A stretch of DNA of 64,000 nucleotides from Eubacterium ruminantium (GCA_900108205.1 FNUU01000009.1:51699-115698), one strand, 5' to 3'. Shown: positions 8,332 through 17,155, counted from the first letter of the stretch. Translations and numbers: made by a program. The notes: generated by a model from the letters alone, not told the origin.

Positions 8332-10782
8332 TTAACCAAGAACAACCTCAACCTTATGTACAGCTCCGTCACCGACAGCAGGAATTACATTTCCTTCTAC
8401 TGTCTTACCATCAACGGTAAGAGACTTAACACCCTTACATACGTGATCAGGATTCTTGATAGTGATCTCATATGTATCACCACGGAACTGACGAACAGCT
8501 GTGAATCCATCCCATGAAGATGGAATAGAAGGATCAACCTTAAGTCCGTTCCAGTCAGCTATGATACCAAGGATATACTGGCTGATTGCTACAAAATTCC
8601 ATGCAGCTGTACCTGTAAGCCATGAGTTCTTAGCCTCACCCATACGTCCGGCATCCTTTCCGGCGATCATCTGAGCATATACATATGGCTCTGTTCTATG
8701 AAGGTCTGAAATCTCTTCGTTAAATGCAGGAGCGATACGTGAATACCAGTCAAATGCAAGATCACCCTTGCCTGCATATGCAGCTGCAGCGATCATCCAT
8801 GCATTGTTGTGGCAGAATACTCCGGCATTTTCCTTATATCCTGCAGGATATGTAGAAATCTCACCGTATTCAATATAGTATTTTGTAAATGCAGGGTTGT
8901 TAAGAACAAGACCGTACTTGCATCCGAGACGTTCCTCAACTGCGTTGAGAACCTTCTCTGCATAGCCTTCTTCCTTACCGATATCAGACATGATACCGAA
9001 GCCCTGTGGCTCGATGAAGATCTTACCTTCTTCATTTTCCTTAGAACCAACTTTTCTTCCGAGATCATCATATGCTCTGAGGAACCATTCTCCGTCCCAA
9101 CCTGCATCCATGATATTCTTCTTCATTTTATCTATTTCAGCCTGAGCCTTAGCAGCCTCAGCCTCGTCACCCTTATATTTGCAAAGAGCAACATATTCAG
9201 GACCTGCATATGTAAAGAGAGTTGCAACGAATACAGATTCTGCTACGTCTGAGAAGCCCTTGTCACCATACTTAGGAGATGTATATGTCTGGAAGCTTTC
9301 ACCAGGTGTATCTGACCAGCAAGAAAGGTTCAGACAGTCGTTCCAGTCAGCTCTCATTGAAAGTGGAAGTCCGTGAGGACCAACGCTTCCTGCAACCTTG
9401 TAGAATGACTGATGTAAGTGATGCATCATTGACTGAGCCTTTGTCTCATCATTCTTATAAGGAACGCTCTCATCGAGGATAGAGTAATCACCTGTCTCCT
9501 TGATGTAAGCTGCTGTTGAGAGGATCATCCAAAGTGGATCATCTGAGAAGTTACCGCCGAGAGTATCATTTCCCTTCTTGGTAAGTGGCTGATACTGATG
9601 GAAGCATCCGCCATCTTCAAACTGTGTTGCAGCAAGGTCAAGGATTCTTTCACGTGCTCTTTCAGGAATCTGATGAACGAATCCAAGAAGATCCTGGTTA
9701 GAATCACGGAAGCCCATTCCACGTCCGATTCCTGACTCGAAGTAAGAAGCTGAACGTGACATATTGAATGTAACCATACACTGATACTGATTCCAGATGT
9801 TAACCATACGGTCAACCTTCTCATCAGGTGTCTTAACTGTATATTTTGAAAGAAGGTCATCCCACATCTTCTTATTTGCTGCAAATGCTGCGTCAACCTT
9901 CTCAACTGTATCGAACTGCTTGATCATCTCATAAGCCTTAGACTTGTTCATTGAGCCGTCTGCATTCCATTTGTCAGTACCGTTCTCAACATAACCAAGA
10001 ATGAATACGAGCTCCTTGGTATCACCAGGAAGAAGATCAATCTTGATAGAATGTGAAGCGATAGGAGACCATCCGTCAGCCTTTGAATTCTTAGACTGAT
10101 CTGCGAATACAACTTCAGGCTTATCAAATCCGTTGTAGAGACCCATAAATGACTCTCTGTCACAATCATAACCATCAATATCTGAATTTACTGTATAGAA
10201 TGCGAAATGATCACGACGCTCCTTGTACTCTGTCTTATGGAAGAGTGTAGAGCCTTCTACTTCAACCTCACCAGTGTTGAAGTTTCTCTGGAAGTTATGC
10301 TCATCATCTTCTGCATTCCAAAGGCACCACTCAAGGAATGAGAAAAGTGTAAATGACTTCTTTGATGTTCCTTCATTTTTAAGAACTACCTTCTGGATCT
10401 CTCCGTTGTATCCCTGAGGAACAAGGAAGGTAACCTCAGCCTTCAGTTCATTCTTCTTACCTGTGATGATGGTATATCCCATACCATGACGACACTGATA
10501 AAAATCAAGCTCAGTCTTAACAGGTGACCAGCCCGGATTCCATACTGTTCCGTCGTCATTTATATAGAAATAACGACCTCCGAGATCTACAGGAACATTA
10601 TTATAACGATAACGTGTAATACGTCTCAGTCTTGCGTCTTTGTAGAAATGATAACCTCCTGCAGTGTTGGAGATAAGAGAGAAGAAGCTCTCTGTTCCAA
10701 GATAGTTGATCCATGGATATGGAGTTCTTGGGGAGGTGATGACATACTCCTTCTGAACGTCATCAAAATAACCGAATTTCAT
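8332..10782 (-). CDS. cellobiose phosphorylase (GH94)
   Basis: Splits cellobiose with inorganic phosphate into alpha-glucose-1-phosphate and glucose in the cytoplasm, saving ATP during cellulose-derived sugar use. The start at 10782 gives [15 protein letters not shown], the family's usual N-terminus, with a GGAAAGGAAGG site upstream; an in-frame ATG at 10833 would add 17 atypical residues and overlaps a terminator-like hairpin. At 816 residues it matches known enzymes. The general-acid aspartate lies in the DWNDCLN motif (residues 479-485), within an (alpha/alpha)6 barrel; the substrate-binding [17 protein letters not shown] stretch is intact. It has its own promoter and a leader hairpin, and the epimerase gene lies upstream on the same strand. 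Glucose-1-phosphate from it could feed GlgC. Confidence 0.95.
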   Translation of the reverse strand: MKFGYFDDVQKEYVITSPRTPYPWINYLGTESFFSLISNTAGGYHFYKDARLRRITRYRYNNVPVDLGGRYFYINDDGTVWNPGWSPVKTELDFYQCRHGMGYTIITGKKNELKAEVTFLVPQGYNGEIQKVVLKNEGTSKKSFTLFSFLEWCLWNAEDDEHNFQRNFNTGEVEVEGSTLFHKTEYKERRDHFAFYTVNSDIDGYDCDRESFMGLYNGFDKPEVVFADQSKNSKADGWSPIASHSIKIDLLPGDTKELVFILGYVENGTDKWNADGSMNKSKAYEMIKQFDTVEKVDAAFAANKKMWDDLLSKYTVKTPDEKVDRMVNIWNQYQCMVTFNMSRSASYFESGIGRGMGFRDSNQDLLGFVHQIPERARERILDLAATQFEDGGCFHQYQPLTKKGNDTLGGNFSDDPLWMILSTAAYIKETGDYSILDESVPYKNDETKAQSMMHHLHQSFYKVAGSVGPHGLPLSMRADWNDCLNLSCWSDTPGESFQTYTSPKYGDKGFSDVAESVFVATLFTYAGPEYVALCKYKGDEAEAAKAQAEIDKMKKNIMDAGWDGEWFLRAYDDLGRKVGSKENEEGKIFIEPQGFGIMSDIGKEEGYAEKVLNAVEERLGCKYGLVLNNPAFTKYYIEYGEISTYPAGYKENAGVFCHNNAWMIAAAAYAGKGDLAFDWYSRIAPAFNEEISDLHRTEPYVYAQMIAGKDAGRMGEAKNSWLTGTAAWNFVAISQYILGIIADWNGLKVDPSIPSSWDGFTAVRQFRGDTYEITIKNPDHVCKGVKSLTVDGKTVEGNVIPAVGDGAVHKVEVVLG

Positions 10783-10832
10783 TGTTTTTATACCTTCCTT
10801 TCCTTTATTAAATGATAATGTTTTTTTATTCA

Positions 10833-10871
10833 AAAACTCCGTAAAAGTTTTTTTATCTTATCCCGGAGTTT
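10833..10871 (-). terminator. terminator-like hairpin in the leader of cellobiose phosphorylase (possible attenuator)
   Basis: On the minus strand AAACTCCG (10871-10864) pairs with CGGAGTTTT (10841-10833), and the descending arm runs straight into T5. It lies between the mapped promoter elements and the start codon, so most transcripts must pass it. This suggests control by attenuation or antitermination. No LicT/BglG-type target sequence was recognised. Confidence 0.6.
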
Positions 10872-10887
10872 CACATAATCAACAATA

Positions 10888-10926
10888 ATTATATAATAAA
10901 AAAGGATAAATGACAATAAATATTGT
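10888..10926 (-). promoter_or_regulatory. promoter and candidate operator of cellobiose phosphorylase
   Basis: Minus-strand promoter: TTGTCA (10916-10911), 17-nt spacer, TATAAT (10893-10888). A perfect 14-bp palindrome ACAATAAATATTGT (10913-10926) overlaps the -35 box, a classic position for a repressor. The regulator is unknown. Confidence 0.7.
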
Positions 10927-11075
10927 GAAAATTTTACAAGAGCGTTTATAGAATATTAACAAATAAAAATCCCCATACAATCGGAAAACAGTTGGTCTGC
11001 AATAGCTGCTTTCGACAGATGGGAATTCTTAAAAGTATATCCAAATATATGTCTGAATATATATGTGTTTAAAAT

Positions 11076-12077
11076 TTAAAGGCTGTAAATCTTTTCTGTT
11101 ACGGTCTTTGAAGCACCCGGTGCAAGCTCGACATAACCGGATTCTTCATTTGGAAGATTAAGGTTTGGAGCATCTATGATCCAGCTCATTGGTTCAGGAC
11201 AGAAATAACCCTTATCACCATGGTCATTCCAGATTATCCAGAACTTGAAATCCTTACATACTTCATAACGGATCTGTTTTCCGGAAGCAGTATCGGTTGC
11301 TATTATTCCATAGAATGGCTCACCATCAATGGTGCCCTTTTCCATGAAATACATATCATTATCGATATCATGTCCGACAGGAACCATAGAACCTGAAAGG
11401 TACTGCTTATCATAAGCATCAGGCTTATTAAAATCGCAGGTTGGTATGCATTTTTCGTTCAATATGACCTTCTCACCGATTGGAACATAAAGGCGTACAT
11501 CTTCGGTTTTGCCGCCTTCAACAAATGGTCCCTTTAAGGCTGTATGGTTGCAGACACCGTAAGGAAGCTGTCTGTCGGAAAGGTTGGTCATGGTAAAGCT
11601 GTAATCCATACCTTTTTCTGATAATTTGAAAGTAAACTCAGCCTTGAAACTTACAGGGAAGGTTTCAAAAAACGGATCTGATTCATCATATATATATTCT
11701 GTCTTTGCGATAGCTGCATTTTCTGTGACTTCTGCTGCGACAACCTTATGTTCTCTCTTGTGAAGGAAACCATGGAGGTGGTTACCGAGTGGATCGTTCA
11801 TAGGAAAGTTGTAGGTGTAATCGGATACCTTAAGTACACCATTTGCAAGTCTGTTTGGAAGATAGAGGCTTGGAAAACCGTATACTTCTGCGTTGTTCTG
11901 GTAGTCCTCAGCGGTGAAGGAAGGATCATTTCTGAAGAAGTCGATACCATTTTCATGGTCCTGCATTCTCATGATATTACTTCCGTTAAAGGCAGCGATG
12001 GTTGCGGAATACTTTCCGCAGGTAAGTTCTACGATATCTTTACCATAGAATTCTTTTTTTAACGACGAGATATTCAT
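11076..12077 (-). CDS. aldose 1-epimerase family protein (galactose mutarotase-like)
   Basis: A 333-residue protein of the aldose epimerase beta-sandwich family, which interconverts alpha and beta anomers of sugars. The family-type segments HLHGFLHKR and GVCNHTALKG include likely catalytic histidines, and EPMSWIIDAPNL lies near the C-terminus. It starts at ATG after GGAGGA. Its place directly upstream of cellobiose phosphorylase on the same strand suggests it adjusts the anomeric state of cellobiose or released glucose, although the downstream gene has its own promoter 150 nt away. Exact substrate cannot be read from sequence. Confidence 0.85.
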   Translation of the reverse strand: MNISSLKKEFYGKDIVELTCGKYSATIAAFNGSNIMRMQDHENGIDFFRNDPSFTAEDYQNNAEVYGFPSLYLPNRLANGVLKVSDYTYNFPMNDPLGNHLHGFLHKREHKVVAAEVTENAAIAKTEYIYDESDPFFETFPVSFKAEFTFKLSEKGMDYSFTMTNLSDRQLPYGVCNHTALKGPFVEGGKTEDVRLYVPIGEKVILNEKCIPTCDFNKPDAYDKQYLSGSMVPVGHDIDNDMYFMEKGTIDGEPFYGIIATDTASGKQIRYEVCKDFKFWIIWNDHGDKGYFCPEPMSWIIDAPNLNLPNEESGYVELAPGASKTVTEKIYSL

Positions 12078-12345
12078 TTCTTAGTTTTTTCCTCCGTGCA
12101 TTATGAAATGCAATAATAATAAATTTGTTATTACTATAATTCTGCCTGAGCTGTATTTAGCATAGCTGTGCGTAAATAACCGGGCTGTTTAATACATCAC
12201 CTGCATTTTACGACAAACATACTATATTGTTTAAAAAATATATCACATACTTTTTTTTTCGTCTATATGAATATTTTTATATATTTTTAATCGAAAAATA
12301 TGAAAAATGCTTAAAAATTACCCAAATGAGCGGATATATGTAATT

Positions 12346-12400
12346 ATTGAGAAGCAAAATCCACACGAGCGAAACGAGTATTTGTTTTTCTTGATAAGAT
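12346..12400. repeat. R1 dispersed repeat, rearranged copy c
   Basis: An inverted fragment of hairpin 3 (ATTGAGAAGCAAAA) is joined to the right half of hairpin 1 (GAAACGAGTATTTG, TTTTTCTTGATAAGAT). Hairpin 2 is missing. It lies in the 600-nt gap upstream of the SGNH hydrolase gene, which otherwise holds only AT-rich sequence, a promoter and a leader. Confidence 0.65.
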
Positions 12401-12489
12401 AAAAAGTGGAGATATTTACCCATTGAAACGGTAGTTTTTTGGGAAAACAGGGCATTATATTGCCTAAAAAACCTGAAAAATAAAAAAAT

Positions 12490-12518
12490 TTGCAAGTTGT
12501 TAAACAATTTAGTATAAT
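12490..12518 (+). promoter_or_regulatory. promoter of the SGNH hydrolase gene
   Basis: TTGCAA (12490-12495), 17-nt spacer, TATAAT (12513-12518). Transcription would start near 12525, giving a leader of about 160 nt. Confidence 0.75.
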
Positions 12519-12524
12519 TAACGA

Positions 12525-12684
12525 TGCAGGTTTTTAGTCAAAAAACTGCAGTATATCGAATCTGCATCGATTTGACTGATCACTTGTCTGACGAATGTTT
12601 GATTTATCCGTGGATGCATATACCTTTTATATCCACATTTTTCATGGCGGCAGGATTTCCGGCAGTGGATTTCCTGGAGGAAAT
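12525..12684 (+). other. long structured 5' leader, candidate cis-regulatory RNA
   Basis: The leader can fold into several stems: GATGCAG near 12523 with CTGCATC near 12562, enclosing GTTTTT/AAAAAAC; GTGGAT near 12611 with ATCCAC near 12633; and GGATTTCC-type pairing near the binding site. Short in-frame and out-of-frame coding possibilities in it look spurious. It matches no riboswitch that I recognise. Confidence 0.4.
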
Positions 12685-13767
12685 ATGGAAGACAGCAGTA
12701 AGAAAAACGAAGAAAAGAAAGATAATTTAATAGTAATGAACAATCTGACTTCAAAGGATTATGCCGCTGAAAGAGAGAAGCTTCGCAATGCATATAATAA
12801 GAAGGCAGAAAAAAAAGGCAGGAAGAGTATTGATAAGGTTACTTTGATGCTTGTTATGCTGGGAGTATGTGCGGTGGTTCTTACTGTCATTTTTATTTGT
12901 ATGCTTTCAGGTATAAAATTCGATAGTACAGAAAAGGGTAGTACAGAAGAAATAGTTGCAAATAATACCGCAACCACGGAGGTTTTATTTGTTACGGAGC
13001 AGATTACTGACAGTACAGATGAAAAGCTTACTGAAGTGACAACAAAGGTAAAGAATCCGGCTCATGATGCGGATGTGGAAGAGATCACATATATGACAAA
13101 GCATATGAATGATACCTGGTACAATATGGATCTTTACCGCGCTGTATGCAAGGATGTGCCGGATGAATATTTTGAAAATGTATGTTTCATCGGTGACTCA
13201 AGAACGATGGGGCTCATGGAATATTCAATACTTCCTAAGTGGCATGGTTTTTATAAGGTAGGCAGTACGGCAAATGCAGCCTGTCTGGAGAGTGCTTATA
13301 CTCTTGATGGTGATTATTATACCAATATTCTTAATATCATTGCATCGATTGACTATGATGCATATTATGTAGGATATGGAACAAATGAACTTGGCTATGG
13401 TGATTCCGACAAATTTATCGAGGAGCTGAAGATAGTTATTGACTGTATCAAGGATTATCATCCAAAGGCTATCATTTATGTTGAAAATATCCTTCCTATG
13501 AGTAAGTCTTACTCAGATAACAACCCTTCTTTTTCAAATTCCAGAGCAAATGAATACAATCAGAAGCTGCTGCGCATGTGTCAGGAATATGGCGACGTGA
13601 TCTATCTTGATATTGCAAGCTGTATGAGAGATTCTGATGGAGCGGCGGTCTATGATTATATCTCTGATGGACTTCATTATACGCCGGAAGGCTACAGAAA
13701 GATCATGGAATTTATAAGAGGTGCCGTGGTGGAAAAAAGAGCAGGTAACACGGAAGCTGAGAAATAA
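12685..13767 (+). CDS. membrane-anchored SGNH/GDSL-type hydrolase
   Basis: Residues 1-50 are charged and cytoplasmic, then one membrane segment (about residues 55-78, MLVMLGVCAVVLTVIFICML), a Thr/Glu-rich linker, and an extracellular hydrolase domain. The domain shows the SGNH blocks: FIGDSRTMG (nucleophile Ser), the glycine of VGSTANAA, GYGTNELG (Asn) and SDGLHYTPEGY (Asp and His). Such enzymes remove acetyl or acyl groups from polysaccharides or cell-wall polymers; the substrate here is not known. The ATG at 12685, after CTGGAGG, is preferred over an in-frame ATG at 12595 because it has a binding site and because the upstream part lies in the structured leader. Length 360 residues. Confidence 0.85.
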   Translation: MEDSSKKNEEKKDNLIVMNNLTSKDYAAEREKLRNAYNKKAEKKGRKSIDKVTLMLVMLGVCAVVLTVIFICMLSGIKFDSTEKGSTEEIVANNTATTEVLFVTEQITDSTDEKLTEVTTKVKNPAHDADVEEITYMTKHMNDTWYNMDLYRAVCKDVPDEYFENVCFIGDSRTMGLMEYSILPKWHGFYKVGSTANAACLESAYTLDGDYYTNILNIIASIDYDAYYVGYGTNELGYGDSDKFIEELKIVIDCIKDYHPKAIIYVENILPMSKSYSDNNPSFSNSRANEYNQKLLRMCQEYGDVIYLDIASCMRDSDGAAVYDYISDGLHYTPEGYRKIMEFIRGAVVEKRAGNTEAEK

Positions 13768-13820
13768 TACAGGTAAAGATTTAAAGTATTTTAAGGTATT
13801 TTTACAAAAATTTAATATAA

Positions 13821-13855
13821 TTTGGGTTTACACCAAATTTTAAAAGTGGTATTAT
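13821..13855 (+). promoter_or_regulatory. promoter with flanking inverted repeat before the DUF4358 gene
   Basis: TTTACA (13827-13832), 17-nt spacer, TATTAT (13850-13855). TTTGG (13821-13825) and CCAAA (13833-13837) form an inverted repeat around the -35 box, a possible operator. Confidence 0.55.
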
Positions 13856-13915
13856 TCTCACCGATGCGTGGAGACATCGTGTTTAAAATATAAAGTGGAA
13901 GATGAGGTAGGAATT

Positions 13916-14422
13916 ATGAAGAAGAGACTGATTACTATATTTGCACTTATTATTTGTCTTGCATTTACTGCTTGCGGCAAAGATAAGAAGGACGAAGATA
14001 CAAAGAGCGAAACAACAGAAAAGGTAGCACAGGCTGATTTTGATGTTAAGGAGCTTGCAGATAAATTAAAAAATGAAGGCAGCTTTACCGATCTTTCAGA
14101 ATTAAAGAGTGATATAGCAATCGACAGATTGTATGGCCTTGACGGAAGCAAGATAGAGGCTTCAGCATTTTATTCAAATTCAAATGCAACTGCCGAGGAT
14201 GTTGCGGTTATCAAGGTAAAGGACAGCTCATACATTGCAGATGTAAAAAGTGCTATTGAAAAAAGAGTAGAGGAGCAGAAGGCTTCTTTCAAGGATTATA
14301 ATGCAGCAGAGGTTCCAAAGCTTGAAGATGCAGTTATCGTTACGGGCGGAAATTATATCGTTTTCGTTGTTTCCGGCGACAGCGCTAAGGCAAAGAGCAT
14401 AATCTCAGGATATGTAAAATAG
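13916..14422 (+). CDS. DUF4358 domain lipoprotein
   Basis: A 168-residue lipoprotein. The signal peptide ends in a lipobox, LAFTAC (Cys about residue 21), so the mature protein is tethered to the outer face of the membrane. The mature part matches the DUF4358 pattern: a DVKELAD start, EDVAVIKVKD in the middle, a long amphipathic helix and a C-terminal VIVTGGNYIVFVVSGD strand pair. The family is common in Lachnospiraceae and has no known function. The start at 13916, after GAGGTAGGA, is preferred to an in-frame codon at 13868, which would precede the signal peptide. Followed by a very strong hairpin. Confidence 0.85.
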   Translation: MKKRLITIFALIICLAFTACGKDKKDEDTKSETTEKVAQADFDVKELADKLKNEGSFTDLSELKSDIAIDRLYGLDGSKIEASAFYSNSNATAEDVAVIKVKDSSYIADVKSAIEKRVEEQKASFKDYNAAEVPKLEDAVIVTGGNYIVFVVSGDSAKAKSIISGYVK

Positions 14423-14466
14423 TATTGTTTGATATGTGATCGGATATGGGTAGCATATTGAAGTAA

Positions 14467-14510
14467 ATCAAGCAGGAGGGGAAATCATTTGATTTCCCCT
14501 CCTGCTTGAT
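14467..14510. terminator. long perfect hairpin, probable bidirectional terminator
   Basis: Two 21-nt arms beginning ATCAAGCAGGAGGGG pair perfectly across a 2-nt loop. It lies between the convergent DUF4358 and HIT genes. The downstream T-tract is poor on both strands, so processing or transcript stabilisation is also possible. Confidence 0.7.
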
Positions 14511-14621
14511 TGTTGCGTAATTGAATCAGAATAAAATATTACTAATTTTATATTATGCACCGGTGTGTATTTGAAAATAGTTCAACATAAAAGCATGGTT
14601 AAATTGCGCATGAATCCGATA

Positions 14622-15038
14622 TTACATATTTGAAGCTATATTTTCAGCTATCTCAGCCTGTTCAGCGGCATCCGTTTCATGCTGTGGCCAGCCGATTCCG
14701 ACATTGTCAGCACTATATCTTGGTATTGCATGTATGTGAAGATGAAAAACTGTCTGACCTGCAGCAGGCTCATTATTCTGGATGATATTTACACCATCAC
14801 AGCTGAAGGTTTTTTTCATGGCATTTGCAAGCTTCTTTGCAAGTGGAAGAACCTTAGCCAGAGTCTCATCATCCGTTGTGTAAAGATTATCAGAATGCTG
14901 CTTAGGGATAATAAGTGAGTGACCCTTAGCGGCAGGGGATGCGTCAAGGATTATTCTGAAATCATCATCCTCATATACTGTATTTGTAGGAAATACACCA
15001 TTTGCAAGTTTGCAGAAAATGCAATCGTCTTTTATCAT
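14622..15038 (-). CDS. HIT family nucleotide-binding hydrolase
   Basis: A 138-residue histidine-triad protein. The triad HLHIHAI (residues 99-105) holds the catalytic histidine, and an N-terminal CIFCK pair may bind zinc, as in many Hint-like proteins. The family hydrolyses nucleoside phosphoramidates and related dinucleotides in the cytoplasm; the physiological substrate is not evident here. The start is preceded by GGAGGT. It stands alone, convergent with the DUF4358 lipoprotein gene. Confidence 0.92.
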   Translation of the reverse strand: MIKDDCIFCKLANGVFPTNTVYEDDDFRIILDASPAAKGHSLIIPKQHSDNLYTTDDETLAKVLPLAKKLANAMKKTFSCDGVNIIQNNEPAAGQTVFHLHIHAIPRYSADNVGIGWPQHETDAAEQAEIAENIASNM

Positions 15039-15253
15039 TTTTTATTACCTCCGGTATTATGAAAGTTTATTGATCGGTACAATCTCTAATGAATAGTACT
15101 GAGCTTCATTTGAGATAGACCGTTATTATTAACATTCTATTCGATTATATCATTCGATGAGCTTAATATCAAAGAAAATTATGAAATGAGTGATCAATGT
15201 TGAATAATCAAATCAATATAGTATTTTTTATTTATAAATGCTGGTCAAATAGC

Positions 15254-15288
15254 ACATATTCCGGTCATATAGTTAGACCGGAATATGT
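15254..15288. repeat. 13-bp perfect inverted repeat upstream of hsp20
   Basis: ACATATTCCGGTC (15254-15266) and GACCGGAATATGT (15276-15288) around a 9-nt loop. It lies in the 477-nt gap between the divergent HIT and Hsp20 genes, about 90 nt before the CIRCE site. It could be an operator or a weak terminator. The rest of the gap (15039-15253) shows nothing recognisable. Confidence 0.55.
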
Positions 15289-15375
15289 ATTTATATAAAA
15301 ACAGGAAAGAGGGAAGAATACCAATATTTTGGATAACAGAAAAGCTTTATATAAAAAATATTAAGATTATGAAGA

Positions 15376-15418
15376 TTAGCACTCACCTCTTGACAGTGCT
15401 AACAATTAGTGCTATAAC
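15376..15418 (+). promoter_or_regulatory. CIRCE operator and promoter of the Hsp20 gene
   Basis: TTAGCACTC, 9 nt, CAGTGCTAA (15376-15402) is a CIRCE element with one mismatch (consensus second arm GAGTGCTAA). The promoter TTGACA (15390-15395), 17 nt, TATAAC (15413-15418) overlaps it, so HrcA repressor bound here would block RNA polymerase. This predicts heat-shock induction of the downstream gene. Confidence 0.9.
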
Positions 15419-15515
15419 GAAGTCAGAACAAAGGAACAGAAAAGATGTCCCAATGCTCATAGAAATTGTTAAGGTTTTGCAGTAACAGGCTTTATGAGAA
15501 AAGGAGGAATGACCT

Positions 15516-15965
15516 ATGTTACTACCTAGTATTTTTGGAGAGGATTTATTGGACGACTGGTTGGATTTTCCAAGGATGAGGGATTTCGACGACATCGACA
15601 AGAAGCTGTACGGAAAGCATGCGGCAAATGTTATGAAGACAGATGTGCATGAGCTTGATACCGGTTATGAACTGGATATCGATCTTCCGGGATTCAAGAA
15701 GGATGAGATTCAGATAGCTCTTGAAAAAGGTTATCTTACTGTAGCAGCTTCAAAGGGAATTGATAAGGATGAGAAGTCAAAGAAGGGTAAGGTTATCCGC
15801 AAGGAACGTTATGCGGGATCTATGCAGAGAAGTTTCTTTGTAGGCGAGGATGTCACAGAAGAAGAGGTTAAGGCAAAATTCGAAGATGGTGTCCTTAAGC
15901 TGACGCTTCCTAAGAAGGATAAAGATAAATTAACCGGTAAGAAAACTATTGCAATTGAGGGATAA
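15516..15965 (+). CDS. small heat-shock protein, Hsp20/alpha-crystallin family
   Basis: A 149-residue ATP-independent holdase. The alpha-crystallin domain spans roughly residues 38-135: VHELDTGYELDIDLPGFKKDEIQI, then KVIRKERYAGSMQRSF and the closing FEDGVLKLTLPK motif, followed by a short C-terminal extension with TIAIEG (I-x-I motif that docks subunits in the oligomer). The N-terminal region MLLPSIFGEDLLDDWLDFP is typical of clostridial Hsp18. Translation starts at ATG after AAGGAGG. A CIRCE site and a good promoter lie about 100 nt upstream, so expression is likely controlled by HrcA, a gene not in this window. Confidence 0.95.
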   Translation: MLLPSIFGEDLLDDWLDFPRMRDFDDIDKKLYGKHAANVMKTDVHELDTGYELDIDLPGFKKDEIQIALEKGYLTVAASKGIDKDEKSKKGKVIRKERYAGSMQRSFFVGEDVTEEEVKAKFEDGVLKLTLPKKDKDKLTGKKTIAIEG

Positions 15966-16044
15966 ACCGCCGGATGATCTCGGATGAGGTTGTGACAGGA
16001 TTTTATTTATCAATCAATATAACTGAGAGATTTTTAAAGGTTGA

Positions 16045-16072
16045 TTGACTAATCCACAAAATATGTTATACT
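16045..16072 (+). promoter_or_regulatory. promoter of the second antitoxin-like RNA
   Basis: TTGACT (16045-16050), 16-nt spacer, TATACT (16067-16072). Confidence 0.65.
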
Positions 16073-16077
16073 TTAAC

Positions 16078-16172
16078 CATAAAGAGGTGTTAACCGAATA
16101 GCGGTTCGCCGTGATAGTGGTTCTAAAAGAAGCAACTATAACTTGGTCGTGCGGTTGCTTCTTTTATTTTTT
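16078..16172 (+). ncRNA. second antitoxin-like small RNA, partner toxin degraded or absent
   Basis: Same architecture as the RNA at 593-686: a strong promoter, a 5' hairpin (GGTGTTAACCG with CGGTTCGCC, 16086-16110), a linker, and a bidirectional terminator AAAAGAAGCAAC (16125-16136)/GTTGCTTCTTTT (16154-16165) followed by T-rich sequence. On the opposite strand the frame that would encode the toxin tail ends NKRSNRTTKL, but its hydrophobic part is cut to FSIFLLFIV by a stop codon and lacks a start. This looks like an orphan antitoxin RNA. The remaining intergenic sequence (15966-16044, 16173-16321) shows only AT-rich promoter-like DNA. Confidence 0.5.
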
Positions 16173-16321
16173 GTATCTTTATTGCTGTGACACCTCAAAT
16201 CCACTATGAATAATAAGAAAATAGAAAATCATTCCATGAATTAAGTTTGCAAACTAAAAATATTGTGTTATTATCATAGGGCAAATATAAGTTTGTTTAT
16301 GATTTATAAAGGAGCAAAATT

Positions 16322-17035
16322 ATGGTATTAAAGGATTTATCTAATGAGATCGGAAGCACCAGCTATCCGGGAAGAGGAATTGTTATCGGAAGTACTCCGG
16401 ATGGAAAGAAGGCTGCAATAGCTTATTTTATCATGGGACGTTCACAGAACAGTCGTAACAGAGTTTTTGTAACAGAGGGTGAGGGAATCCGTACAGAGGC
16501 ATTTGATCCTTCTAAGTTAGAGGATCCAAGTCTGATCATTTATGCGCCTGTAAGAGTTCTTGGCAGCGATACCATCGTTACAAATGGCGACCAGACAGAT
16601 ACTATTTATGAAAATATGGAGCAGGGTGATACTTTTGAGGAGTCTCTCAGATGTCGTGAGTTTGAGCCGGATGCTCCAAACTTTACACCTCGTATTTCAG
16701 GTATTGTTCATACTGAAGCAGGATATTCTTACGAAATGTCAATCCTTAAGTCAGATAACGGTGATCCTGATCAGTGCCTCAGATTTACATTTTCCTATGA
16801 CAATCCAAAGGCTGCTGAGGGTCATTTCATTCATACATATATGGGAGATGGAAATCCGCTTCCAAGCTATGAGGGAGAGCCTACAAGAGTAACTATCCCT
16901 ACAAATGATCTTGATGAGTTCACAGAGCTTATCTGGAAGAGTCTTAATGAAGATAACAAGGTTTCACTCTTCACAAGATTCATCGATGTTGAAACAGGAA
17001 AGTACGATACACGTATTGTTAATAAGAATAAATAA
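16322..17035 (+). CDS. IMP cyclohydrolase, PurO-like family
   Basis: A 237-residue protein of the IMP cyclohydrolase family first described in archaea (PurO), which closes the ring of FAICAR to give IMP, the last step of purine synthesis. The conserved YPGRGIVIG near the N-terminus and the following AYFIMGRSQNSRNRVF match the family's active-site segment. Start ATG follows AAGGAGC. The next gene is a stand-alone AICAR transformylase, the preceding step, which in most bacteria is fused to an unrelated cyclohydrolase domain as PurH. The pair therefore replaces PurH. A full R1 repeat separates the two genes. Confidence 0.88.
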   Translation: MVLKDLSNEIGSTSYPGRGIVIGSTPDGKKAAIAYFIMGRSQNSRNRVFVTEGEGIRTEAFDPSKLEDPSLIIYAPVRVLGSDTIVTNGDQTDTIYENMEQGDTFEESLRCREFEPDAPNFTPRISGIVHTEAGYSYEMSILKSDNGDPDQCLRFTFSYDNPKAAEGHFIHTYMGDGNPLPSYEGEPTRVTIPTNDLDEFTELIWKSLNEDNKVSLFTRFIDVETGKYDTRIVNKNK

Positions 17036-17040
17036 GCGAT

Positions 17041-17155
17041 ATTATGAGAAGCAAAAACCGCATCTCATAATCCTGCGGGGCCAAAGCCCCTCCGGTAACT
17101 TATCAAGAAAAACAAATACTCACTTCGTTCGTGCTTGTTTTTCTTCTGATAAGTT
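17041..17155 (-). repeat. R1 dispersed repeat, full inverted copy d
   Basis: The complete element in reverse orientation. Its hairpin 1 is identical to copy b (8130-8188), while hairpin 2 reads GGGGC/GCCCC instead of GGAAC/GTTCC, a paired change. It begins 6 nt after the cyclohydrolase stop codon and may serve as the 3' end of that transcript. An extra ACATTATGAGAAG follows, suggesting the start of a further hairpin 3. Confidence 0.85.

Noticed and set aside
10783..10833. Longer N-terminus for cellobiose phosphorylase
   Set aside because: The extra 17 residues do not fit the family, and the upstream ATG overlaps the arm of the leader hairpin.
10923..10939. Rex-like site TTGTGAAAATTTTACAA upstream of cellobiose phosphorylase
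   Set aside because: One base short and asymmetric compared with the Rex consensus; the neighbouring perfect palindrome is the better operator candidate.
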